From NCBI GenBank assembly GCA_938017885.1, contig CALIJD010000198.1, forward strand, positions 1 to 5,937: a stretch of DNA of 5,937 nt, read 5' to 3'. Below are positions 1 to 5,128 of this stretch, one piece after another (position 1 is the first letter of the stretch; every line of letters begins with the position of its first letter). Made by a program: the position numbers and the translations under genes. The stretch is from an uncultured Granulicatella sp. GTDB lineage: Bacteria > Bacillota > Bacilli > Lactobacillales > Aerococcaceae. Under the pieces are notes generated by a model that was not told the DNA's origin, did no database searches, and was given only the letters and a program-made list of their open reading frames with translations.

Positions 1-68
1 GTTACCGTATCGTTTCGTCGTAAACTCCTTACTCTACGACAGCTATCCCATGGGCGGAACATCTGCTT
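1..68. other. Left-edge stretch with no assignable gene
   Basis: This short stretch lies downstream of the rRNA methyltransferase stop codon. On the minus strand it has an AAGGAG sequence (plus 25-30) sitting in the loop of a 6-bp hairpin (arms 17-22 and 35-40), and a CCCATGGG palindrome at 47-54. No ATG, GTG or TTG start follows the AAGGAG at a workable distance before the window ends. There is no hairpin followed by a T-run, so no terminator for the methyltransferase gene is visible here. A following gene may start beyond the edge. Confidence 0.5.
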
Positions 69-1436
69 CTACTTCGCTGATGCCTCAGCTCGTACAAGCA
101 GTGATACCGCCTCAACATGCGCAGTCATCGGGAACATATCCACGGGTTGCACGTATTGTGCCTCGTAGCCACGTTCCTTAAAGTGTACAAGGTCGCGAGC
201 AAGCGTTGCTGGATTACAGCTCACATACACGATACGTTCAGGACCTGTTGCACACGCTGCTTCGATAAAGGCAAGATCGAGCCCTTTGCGCGGTGGATCT
301 ACCACAATCACATCCGGCTGGATGCCTTCTTCCTTCCATCGTGGCATGATTTTCTCAGCCGCCCCCGTTTCAAAGTGCACATTGGTCACGCCATTTACCT
401 TCGCATTTTCCTTCGCCATCACAATCGCATCATCCACAATTTCCATGGCATAGACTTTCTTCGCATCGCGGGCAAAGGCTAAGCTCATTGTCCCGATTCC
501 GCAATACGCATCCACGACGGTCTCGCCGCCCTTCAAATCTGCAGCGTCGATGGCTTGTTGATAGAGCACTTCGGTTTGCACGGTATTCACTTGGAAGAAC
601 GAACGCGCGCTAATCTTGAACGTGAATTCGAACAACTTCTCTTCGTACACATCTTCCCCAAATAGCACCTTCGTCTCACGTCCCATGATGACATTCGTTG
701 GCTTTGGTTGAATGTTTTGCACGATAGAGACCACTTCCGGATGCGCTGCAGTAATGTCTCTGACAATCGCCTCCACTTGCGGTAACCCCTTTGTTCTCGT
801 CACGAAAATAATCATCACTTGCTTCGTACGGAGTCCTCGTCGCACGATTATATGCTTCAAGTCTCCAGTATGATTCGCTTCATCATACGCCACCACTGGA
901 TACTTTCTTAAAATATCACGCACGGCCACAATCAAGCGGTCGATTTCAGGGTCTTGAATATGGAAGTCTTCCATCGGAATTAAGTCATGCGAATTCTTCT
1001 TGAAGAACCCCGTTGTTAACTGACCATCTACCGTACGCACAGGGATTTGCGCCTTATTTCGGTAGCCCAGTGCACTCTCCATTCCAAGCGTAGGACGCAC
1101 TTCTAGTTCTAGCATCTTTGCGATTTTCGTCATTACATTTTTCACTTGTTGCTGCTTAAAGGCTAGCTGGCTTTCGTAAGTCATATGTTGCAACGGCATG
1201 GTTCCCACACGTGTTCCAAGGGCATCTTTTACGTCCACACGATTCGGGCTCACTTCCAGCCACTCCTCCACACGCGCGTAGCCATAGCTTTTTCCAATCT
1301 TCATCGTCTTCACACGAACGACTTCACCAGGGATACTATTTTCGATAAATAGCGGGAATCCATCCACCTTCCCGACCCCCAGTCCTTCATGCGTTAAATC
1401 TTCAATGGTTACTGTATAACATTCGTTTTTCTTCAT
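69..1436 (-). CDS. rlmCD: 23S rRNA (uracil-C5)-methyltransferase, RlmCD/TrmA family, lacking Fe-S cysteines
   Basis: This is a 455-aa SAM-dependent enzyme that should methylate C5 of uracil in 23S rRNA; Gram-positive relatives (RlmCD) modify both U747 and U1939. An N-terminal TRAM-type RNA-binding domain covers about residues 1-61. SAM motif I is VDAYCGIGT (308-316), motif IV is DPPRKG (380-385), the catalytic nucleophile is Cys407 in SCNPAT, and the probable general base is Glu442 in HVE. The conserved PLQHMTY block lies at 81-87. The segment just before it, which carries three [4Fe-4S] cysteines in E. coli RlmD, has none, and the fourth position is Phe (EDFHIQ, about 156-161). The start at 1436 is chosen because GGAGG lies 7 nt upstream. 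An upstream in-frame ATG at 1484 would put the promoter -10 box inside the coding region. The gene is richer in GC than its neighbours. The family is certain; the exact target uridines are inferred. Confidence 0.93.
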   Translation of the reverse strand: MKKNECYTVTIEDLTHEGLGVGKVDGFPLFIENSIPGEVVRVKTMKIGKSYGYARVEEWLEVSPNRVDVKDALGTRVGTMPLQHMTYESQLAFKQQQVKNVMTKIAKMLELEVRPTLGMESALGYRNKAQIPVRTVDGQLTTGFFKKNSHDLIPMEDFHIQDPEIDRLIVAVRDILRKYPVVAYDEANHTGDLKHIIVRRGLRTKQVMIIFVTRTKGLPQVEAIVRDITAAHPEVVSIVQNIQPKPTNVIMGRETKVLFGEDVYEEKLFEFTFKISARSFFQVNTVQTEVLYQQAIDAADLKGGETVVDAYCGIGTMSLAFARDAKKVYAMEIVDDAIVMAKENAKVNGVTNVHFETGAAEKIMPRWKEEGIQPDVIVVDPPRKGLDLAFIEAACATGPERIVYVSCNPATLARDLVHFKERGYEAQYVQPVDMFPMTAHVEAVSLLVRAEASAK

Positions 1437-1443
1437 TTCTGTT

Positions 1444-1448
1444 CCTCC
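1444..1448 (-). promoter_or_regulatory. Ribosome binding site deciding the rlmCD start
   Basis: GGAGG on the minus strand lies 7 nt before the ATG at 1436-1434. The same sequence and spacing recur before other genes in this window. It favours this start over the in-frame ATG at 1484, which has no such site. Confidence 0.85.
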
Positions 1449-1464
1449 AGAGTTTATCACGTCT

Positions 1465-1470
1465 ATTATA
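1465..1470 (-). promoter_or_regulatory. Promoter -10 box for rlmCD
   Basis: A perfect TATAAT reads on the minus strand. The -35 region about 17 nt upstream (1488-1493, TTTTTA) is a weak match to TTGACA. Transcription would begin near 1458, giving a leader of about 20 nt that just includes the GGAGG. A preceding terminator at about 1507-1543 would separate this unit from the upstream gene, so rlmCD is probably transcribed alone. Confidence 0.6.
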
Positions 1471-1506
1471 CCGTCTTTTAGCATAAATAAAAAGGCAATT
1501 CCCCAT

Positions 1507-1543
1507 ACAAAAAAGCTACTCTAACCATGTCAGAGTAGCTTTG
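1507..1543 (-). terminator. Rho-independent terminator after the DUF218 gene
   Basis: An 11-bp perfect stem (arms 1512-1522 and 1532-1542, AAAGCTACTCT with its complement) has a 9-nt loop and is followed on the minus strand by a run of six T (1514-1509). The T-run overlaps the last bases of the stem. The hairpin begins 4 nt after the stop codon of the gene ending at 1547, so it terminates that transcript just before the rlmCD promoter. Confidence 0.88.
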
Positions 1544-1546
1544 CTA

Positions 1547-2572
1547 TTACCATAAAATCCCCTTGTAAGAGAGCGTAATCGCCATTGCCAGAAGCAAGTA
1601 AAATCCGATAAACATCCATTTCATTTTTACACAAAGAGCCACATACTCCCGAATGAACGCAGAAGGAATATAATAGCTCGCCGTTGTACAGCCAAGTCCA
1701 TCCCCTTGCATGCCGATCATCTTAGCGTAGGTACTGGTTCGAAAGACATGATAGTCATTCGTTACAAATAAGAATCGTGGTTCTTTGAGGAATGTTTCCC
1801 CTAATCGTTTTGAGAATAATAAATTCTCATAGGTCGTTCTCGACTCTTCTTCGAGCAACACGGACTCTCTTGGAACATCCGTTTCTTCCATTAAGTAATT
1901 CAAAATCGCCTGCGCTTCAGAAATCTTCTCATCGGCTCCTTTTCCGCCACTTGCGATGAGTTTGATATTTGGATTTTTTGATTTTTTAAAAGCCTCGACC
2001 GCCTTATCAATCCGACGTTTTAAAAGCGGCGTTACTCGTTCTCCGTCTAATAATCCAGCTCCATGAATAATGATGAAATCATATTGTTTTTTCTTTGGAA
2101 TAAACACATACAAAATCGAGTAAAACAGGAATCCAAAAAAGGCAAACCCAAAAATAGCATAGGAGTAGATAAAAAAGATCAAGAATATATTCAGCCAGTG
2201 ATTTTCATAAAAATACTGATTATTGAGCGCACGAATAATGATCACGCCAAAGAATAGTAAAATCAAAAAGCCCATCCCAAGCGATAAGAAATTCGACTTG
2301 GATTTTCCCTCACGCTTCAAAAGAACGATTCCATTATAAATAAAGAAAAAGCCACTCAGGAAGATTACAAAGGGCACGCCTAAAAATCCGACCATTAACA
2401 CGAGAAGATGTCCTGCCTCGCTTCCAGATTGATAGACAGCCTGAACTACTGATAAATATCCAAAAAACACCGCAATAATAAGGAGTGCTGGGTTCCATAA
2501 GCTGCGATTATCCCGCCACATTGAAAAAATAAGAGCTGCCACTACCACTCCAGTAATCAGATAGATTCCCAT
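1547..2572 (-). CDS. Polytopic membrane protein with DUF218 (YdcF/SanA/ElyC-like) domain
   Basis: The product is a 341-aa integral membrane protein. The N-terminal half holds about five hydrophobic segments (roughly residues 3-18, 28-47, 56-80, 95-115 and 128-158, the last long enough to be two). The DUF218 domain follows (about 164-310), and a final membrane helix lies near 318-333. Family motifs visible are HGAGLLDGERVTPLLKRRI, SGGKG, a downstream acidic residue in ISEAQAI, EESRTTYEN and TNDYHVFR. These match the fold whose relatives ElyC and SanA in enterobacteria affect envelope or peptidoglycan-lipid-carrier processes; the biochemical role here is not established. I start at the second ATG (2572) because GGAGG lies 7 nt before it but only 1 nt before the ATG at 2578, which would add Met-Lys. 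It has its own promoter and terminator, so it is probably monocistronic, though the upstream HTH gene has no terminator and could read through. Confidence 0.85.
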   Translation of the reverse strand: MGIYLITGVVVAALIFSMWRDNRSLWNPALLIIAVFFGYLSVVQAVYQSGSEAGHLLVLMVGFLGVPFVIFLSGFFFIYNGIVLLKREGKSKSNFLSLGMGFLILLFFGVIIIRALNNQYFYENHWLNIFLIFFIYSYAIFGFAFFGFLFYSILYVFIPKKKQYDFIIIHGAGLLDGERVTPLLKRRIDKAVEAFKKSKNPNIKLIASGGKGADEKISEAQAILNYLMEETDVPRESVLLEEESRTTYENLLFSKRLGETFLKEPRFLFVTNDYHVFRTSTYAKMIGMQGDGLGCTTASYYIPSAFIREYVALCVKMKWMFIGFYLLLAMAITLSYKGILW

Positions 2573-2579
2573 TTTCATT

Positions 2580-2584
2580 CCTCC
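2580..2584 (-). promoter_or_regulatory. Ribosome binding site of the DUF218 gene
   Basis: GGAGG on the minus strand is 7 nt from the ATG at 2572 and only 1 nt from the ATG at 2578. The usual spacing in this window is 7 nt, so it selects the inner start codon. Confidence 0.7.
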
Positions 2585-2598
2585 AATTCTACTCTTGT

Positions 2599-2628
2599 AT
2601 TATAACAAACTCCCAAGAGAAACGATAA
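2599..2628 (-). promoter_or_regulatory. Extended -10 promoter of the DUF218 gene
   Basis: TATAAT reads on the minus strand at 2604-2599, preceded by TG-T at 2607-2605, giving the extended form TGTTATAAT. A weak -35 candidate, TTATCG (2628-2623), lies 18 nt upstream. Transcription would start near 2592, a few bases before the GGAGG. An extended -10 tolerates a poor -35. Confidence 0.65.
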
Positions 2629-2661
2629 TCTGAAAAGAAATGAAGTGGAATACTAAGCGCT

Positions 2662-2958
2662 TTAGAAATTTTGAGGTTTCAACTGAATATCCACCTCATA
2701 TCCATTTTTGTAAGCTAGTTCAATTAACGTCGATAGACTAGGCGTTCCTTCCCCACGCTCCAACCTAGCAAGTGCTGTACGTTTAAACCCTACTTTCTTT
2801 GCATATTCCTCTCGGGATAAATTACTTTCCATTCTAAGACGAATTATACGGAGTACAGCCCTATGTCTTGCTAATTCTTTTGCCAAATCCTCCTTAAATT
2901 TCGGATAGCGCGACGCAATACTCGAGAATGTCTCTTCTCTTAAAGAACTCACTGCCAT
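2662..2958 (-). CDS. Small XRE-family helix-turn-helix DNA-binding protein (antitoxin-like)
   Basis: The 98-aa protein contains a Cro/CI (XRE) HTH domain over about residues 33-92. The first helix is near 33-43, helix 2 follows in LSREEYAKKVG, and a recognition helix lies in FKRTALARLERGEGTPS (58-74). The LSTLIELAYKNGYEVDIQLKP tail is typical of small HigA-type antitoxins and repressors. A TGA stop directly precedes the ATG, so no longer reading is possible upstream; an AAGGGG ribosome site lies 3 nt before the ATG. Its first 65 nt overlap the end of the 90-aa gene upstream, in another frame, implying translational coupling. The protein is basic by simple count (19 Lys/Arg, 13 Asp/Glu). The natural hypothesis is that it binds the double palindrome at 3191-3224 and represses its own operon. 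HTH assignment is firm; antitoxin function is inference from layout. Confidence 0.85.
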   Translation of the reverse strand: MAVSSLREETFSSIASRYPKFKEDLAKELARHRAVLRIIRLRMESNLSREEYAKKVGFKRTALARLERGEGTPSLSTLIELAYKNGYEVDIQLKPQNF

Positions 2959-3166
2959 TCACCCCTTCTGTAATATCTTCTACTTCGAAGACCAAATACA
3001 TAATTCCTTTTTCTTTGTCATACTCTCCCCATTTTTCAATCATCTCCGGAGTAACCCCTTCTTCTTCAATCAGTTGCAGAATAGCTGCTGCCTTTACCAT
3101 TCTCCCATATGGCATTGTCAGTAACTCTTCAAAGTTCTTCTTTGTAAATTCGTGTTTATACCTCAT
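2894..3166 (-). CDS. Small acidic protein of unknown family, paired with the HTH gene
   Basis: I do not recognise this 90-aa protein. It has a helical-looking N-terminal half (MVKAAAILQLIEEEG near 23-37), a probable strand (GIMYLVFEVED, 54-64) and a helical end (RRDILEYCVALSEI). It is acidic (19 Asp/Glu, 12 Lys/Arg), with no signal peptide or membrane segment. The arrangement, a small protein followed by an overlapping XRE gene, is that of HigBA-type toxin-antitoxin operons. It lacks the KL...G..ELR-type core and basic character of RelE/HigB toxins, so a toxin call is not justified from sequence. The start at 3166 is set by GGAGG 7 nt upstream. An upstream in-frame ATG at 3274 would make the protein read through the operator palindrome, which is unlikely. 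It could be a divergent toxin, a co-regulator of the HTH protein or a small accessory protein. Confidence 0.75.
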   Translation of the reverse strand: MRYKHEFTKKNFEELLTMPYGRMVKAAAILQLIEEEGVTPEMIEKWGEYDKEKGIMYLVFEVEDITEGVNGSEFFKRRDILEYCVALSEI

Positions 3167-3173
3167 AAGTACA

Positions 3174-3178
3174 CCTCC
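3174..3178 (-). promoter_or_regulatory. Ribosome binding site of the 90-aa gene
   Basis: GGAGG (in ACGGAGGTG) lies 7 nt before the ATG at 3166 on the minus strand. It sets the start and excludes the longer reading from 3274. Confidence 0.85.
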
Positions 3179-3188
3179 GTTTTCCTTG

Positions 3189-3197
3189 AGTGTAACA
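3189..3197 (-). promoter_or_regulatory. Possible extended -10 promoter of the two-gene cassette
   Basis: TGTTACACT reads on the minus strand, an extended -10 form (TG-T-TACACT, 4 of 6 matches to TATAAT). It overlaps the edge of the operator palindrome, so a repressor bound there would cover the -10 and -35 regions. No good -35 sequence exists 16-18 nt upstream (only T-rich DNA inside the palindrome). The leader would be about 16 nt, just including the ribosome site. Confidence 0.35.
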
Positions 3198-3224
3198 TTT
3201 TTGTTACGTAACAAAAATGTTACA
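3191..3224. promoter_or_regulatory. 34-bp perfect palindrome: two abutting 16-bp operator-like sites
   Basis: The sequence is perfectly self-complementary about the 3207/3208 junction. It resolves into two 16-bp inverted repeats set end to end, GTAACA-TTTT-TGTTAC (3192-3207) and GTAACA-AAAA-TGTTAC (3208-3223), flanked by T and A. Four copies of the half-site GTAACA are thus present. The position, 13 nt upstream of the GGAGG of the 90-aa gene and overlapping the best promoter candidate, is that of an autoregulatory operator. The XRE protein encoded two genes down is the obvious candidate ligand. A cruciform or RNA hairpin is also possible, but no T-run follows on either strand, so it is not a terminator. 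Confidence 0.8.
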
Positions 3225-3232
3225 TCTTGCTT

Positions 3233-3259
3233 TTTTTGGATACTTTCTTGCTCCAAAAA
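3233..3259. repeat. 8-bp inverted repeat upstream of the operator
   Basis: The arms TTTTTGGA (3233-3240) and TCCAAAAA (3252-3259) flank an 11-nt spacer. On the minus strand it is followed by A-rich rather than T-rich sequence, so it does not act as a terminator for the leftward genes. Its role is unclear and it may be chance in AT-rich DNA. Confidence 0.35.
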
Positions 3260-3297
3260 GCTTATCATTCTCATGTTTTTTATGTTTAAACATCAAT

Positions 3298-3340
3298 AAA
3301 AAAAGTTGCTTTCCCACCGTGGTAGAAAAGCAACTTTTTT
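3298..3340 (-). terminator. Strong Rho-independent terminator of the PTS/transketolase operon
   Basis: A perfect stem of 14 bp (arms 3299-3312 and 3327-3340, AAAAGTTGCTTT core and its complement) continues into an inner CCA/TGG pairing. It starts 2 nt beyond the stop codon of the transketolase C-terminal gene. On the minus strand the 3' arm ends in seven T (3304-3298), a textbook terminator. The T-run also present on the plus strand (3335-3340) makes the element potentially bidirectional. It isolates the operon from the small cassette downstream. Confidence 0.92.
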
Positions 3341-3342
3341 CA

Positions 3343-4272
3343 TTAATAGTGAAGAATCGATAAAATTTTTTCTTTTATACTCACTTCATCTAGTCCGTAT
3401 TCTTTGAGAAGGTAATCCACCTTCCCGACTTGTCCAAATCGTTCTTGAATTCCCATTCTAAAGACCGGAGTATTCAAATCTGTTGAAAAGAGCTCACAGA
3501 GTGCACTTCCGATTCCACCGATTTGATTATGATTTTCGACACTGAGAATCGGTAGCCCTCTATATAAAGTCAACAATTCTTCCGGAAATGGCTTCACTCT
3601 AAATAAATCGACTACTCCAATATCTAGTCCTTGCTTGGAGAGTTCATTGGCGATTCGTAAACAAGGCGCTACCATAATGCCTGTTGCGATAATAACTAAA
3701 TCTTCTCCAGATTTCAATTCGATAAAGCCTTTCGAAAAGTCCTCCTCTCCTTGATAGATGGCTTCGGGTGCTTTTCGAATAGTTCGAACATATTTCAAAC
3801 CTTTCAGATTCAAGGTCTGCCTCAATACCGCATGGAGTTGAATATCATCACTCACTTCGAAAATCGTCGCACCAGGGATCAACCTGGTTAGTCCAATTTC
3901 TTCAAATGGCATATGTGTGCCACCGTTCATTTCCGCGGTCACTCCGGCATCTGAACCAATCACTGTCGCATCCAGTTGTGCATATCCTAGCGATAAAAAC
4001 AATTGGTCGAAAACGCGTCTAGTCGCAAACGGTCCAAAGGTGTGCAAGTACGGCTTAAATCCTAAAATCGATAGTCCTGCGGCAACTCCTACCATCTCAG
4101 CTTCCATAATCCCTACATTGATATATCTCTTTCCGAGAATCTCTCCAAGCTTGTGAGTCGCCATGGAGCTCGATAAATCGGCCTCTAAAACGACGAGCTC
4201 TGGATGTTCTCGATTTGCTTCAAGAAGGAAGTCACGATAAACTAAGCGTAATTCTTTTGTCTCTCGCATCAT
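3343..4272 (-). CDS. Transketolase, C-terminal (pyrimidine-binding) subunit
   Basis: This 309-aa protein is the second half of a split transketolase. The Pyr domain covers about residues 6-170 with the ThDP-activating glutamate at Glu57 in GIMEAEMVG, the aromatic/His-rich FGPFATRR segment (79-86), and GGTHMPFEEIGLTRLIPGA (117-135), equivalent to the conserved substrate-side loop. The transketolase C-terminal domain follows (about 188-305; VDLFRVKPFP, VENHNQIGGIGSA). With the N-terminal subunit it should form the heterotetramer that transfers two-carbon ketol units between pentose phosphate pathway sugars. Its ATG overlaps the TGA of the upstream subunit gene by 4 nt (ATGA), and GGAGG lies 7 nt before the ATG, so the pair is translationally coupled. 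The stop codon is followed at once by the operon terminator. Alternatives among ThDP enzymes (DXS, dihydroxyacetone synthase) are less likely given length and the separate partner. Confidence 0.93.
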   Translation of the reverse strand: MMRETKELRLVYRDFLLEANREHPELVVLEADLSSSMATHKLGEILGKRYINVGIMEAEMVGVAAGLSILGFKPYLHTFGPFATRRVFDQLFLSLGYAQLDATVIGSDAGVTAEMNGGTHMPFEEIGLTRLIPGATIFEVSDDIQLHAVLRQTLNLKGLKYVRTIRKAPEAIYQGEEDFSKGFIELKSGEDLVIIATGIMVAPCLRIANELSKQGLDIGVVDLFRVKPFPEELLTLYRGLPILSVENHNQIGGIGSALCELFSTDLNTPVFRMGIQERFGQVGKVDYLLKEYGLDEVSIKEKILSILHY

Positions 4273-5126
4273 GAACCAACCTCCAATTCTTCTCTCAATT
4301 GTTCAACCGCTTGATTCAACATTTCCTTTTGTTCGGGTGTTGGGCGAAGATGGTGGTTCGCTTCAATTTGTTCCACTCCTTTGACGCCTTGCCCTTTCAC
4401 TGTATCGAGTACAATGCACTTAGGAGACGGGAGAGGCGACTGTTTTAATTGTTCGATGGCTTCAAAAATGGCTTCAACATCTTGACCGTCAACTCTCAGC
4501 GTTTCAAAGCCGAACGCTTTAAATTTTTCCACGAAATCAAGAGGGTTACAAATATCGGCAGTTCTGCCATCTAACTGCTTCTTATTATCATCTACAAAGA
4601 CGATAAAACGATTCAACTGATGGTGAGAGGCAAATTGGATAGCTTCCCAACATTGTCCTTCGTTTAATTCACCGTCTCCGACAATGGTATAAGTGTAGTA
4701 TGGGGCATCTTTAATCTTCTGCCCATATGCAATTCCTGTTGCAGCGCTAATCCCTTGTCCAAGAGATCCTGTCGTCATATCAATTCCAGGAGTTAAATTA
4801 CGGTCAGGATGCGAAGGAAGGTGAGTCCCATTTTGGTTTAACGATAGTAGAAATTCCTTATCGAAAAATCCTTTCAAATGCAAAGTACTATATAAAGCAG
4901 GTCCTGCATGACCTTTAGAGAGCACAAAGTAGTCTCTATCTTTCTTAGCAAACTCATCAGGGGTCATCGGCATCACCTCTTTATAGAGGACCGCTAAAAC
5001 TTCGACAACCGACAAGCTTCCCCCGTAATGCCCAAACCCTAAATGATTCAGGCATTCTAGCGTGTTCATCCGAATTTCTTTGGCAAATCGAATCAGTTCA
5101 TTTCGTCTACTCTCGCTTAAGGCCAT
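4269..5126 (-). CDS. Transketolase, N-terminal (ThDP diphosphate-binding) subunit
   Basis: This 285-aa protein supplies the diphosphate-binding half of a two-polypeptide transketolase. The ThDP motif begins GDGELNEGQCWEA (150-162) and ends at Asn181 in VDDNKK, the metal ligand. Substrate and cofactor residues visible include His33 in GHYGGSLS, His73 in SKGHAGPALYS, the SHPDR...PGIDMTTGSLGQG block (105-125) and the histidines in EANHHLRPT (255-263). Length matches free-standing N-terminal subunits, about half of the roughly 660-aa single-chain enzyme. It starts 2 nt after the stop of the PTS permease gene, with AAGGGGG 7 nt before the ATG, and runs into the C-terminal subunit gene by 4 nt. Its placement in a PTS operon suggests a catabolic, substrate-induced transketolase rather than the housekeeping one. 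No internal promoter is evident. Confidence 0.94.
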   Translation of the reverse strand: MALSESRRNELIRFAKEIRMNTLECLNHLGFGHYGGSLSVVEVLAVLYKEVMPMTPDEFAKKDRDYFVLSKGHAGPALYSTLHLKGFFDKEFLLSLNQNGTHLPSHPDRNLTPGIDMTTGSLGQGISAATGIAYGQKIKDAPYYTYTIVGDGELNEGQCWEAIQFASHHQLNRFIVFVDDNKKQLDGRTADICNPLDFVEKFKAFGFETLRVDGQDVEAIFEAIEQLKQSPLPSPKCIVLDTVKGQGVKGVEQIEANHHLRPTPEQKEMLNQAVEQLREELEVGS

Positions 5127-5128
5127 CT

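Noticed and set aside
25..30. AAGGAG ribosome site for a gene entering from the left edge
   Set aside because: No start codon follows within the 24 bases available on the minus strand, so no gene can be supported.
117..482. Open frame of 121 codons on the plus strand
   Set aside because: It lies wholly antisense to the methyltransferase gene, whose motifs are unambiguous. It has no recognisable domain.
1437..1484. N-terminal extension of 16 residues for the methyltransferase
   Set aside because: It would contain the TATAAT promoter box and the ribosome site of the accepted start.
2652..2665. Catabolite-repression (cre) site around AAGCGCTT
   Set aside because: The core matches, but the outer TG and CA positions do not (10 of 14 consensus positions). 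It lies at the stop codon of the HTH gene, away from any strong promoter.
2662..3166. Firm call as a HigBA/RelBE toxin-antitoxin system
   Set aside because: Only the layout and the HTH partner support it. The first protein lacks recognisable RelE/HigB motifs and is acidic, so it is reported as an unknown pair.
3191..3224. Palindrome as a terminator or transposon end
   Set aside because: No T-run follows on either strand, and no transposase, target duplication or second copy is seen in the window.
3167..3274. N-terminal extension of 36 residues for the 90-aa protein
   Set aside because: It would be coded by the palindrome and the leader. The ATG at 3166 has an ideal ribosome site, and the upstream ATG has none as good.
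2928..3299. Open frame of 123 codons on the plus strand over the small cassette
   Set aside because: It is antisense to the 90-aa gene and reads through the operator palindrome. Its only resemblance to the minus-strand reading comes from that palindrome.
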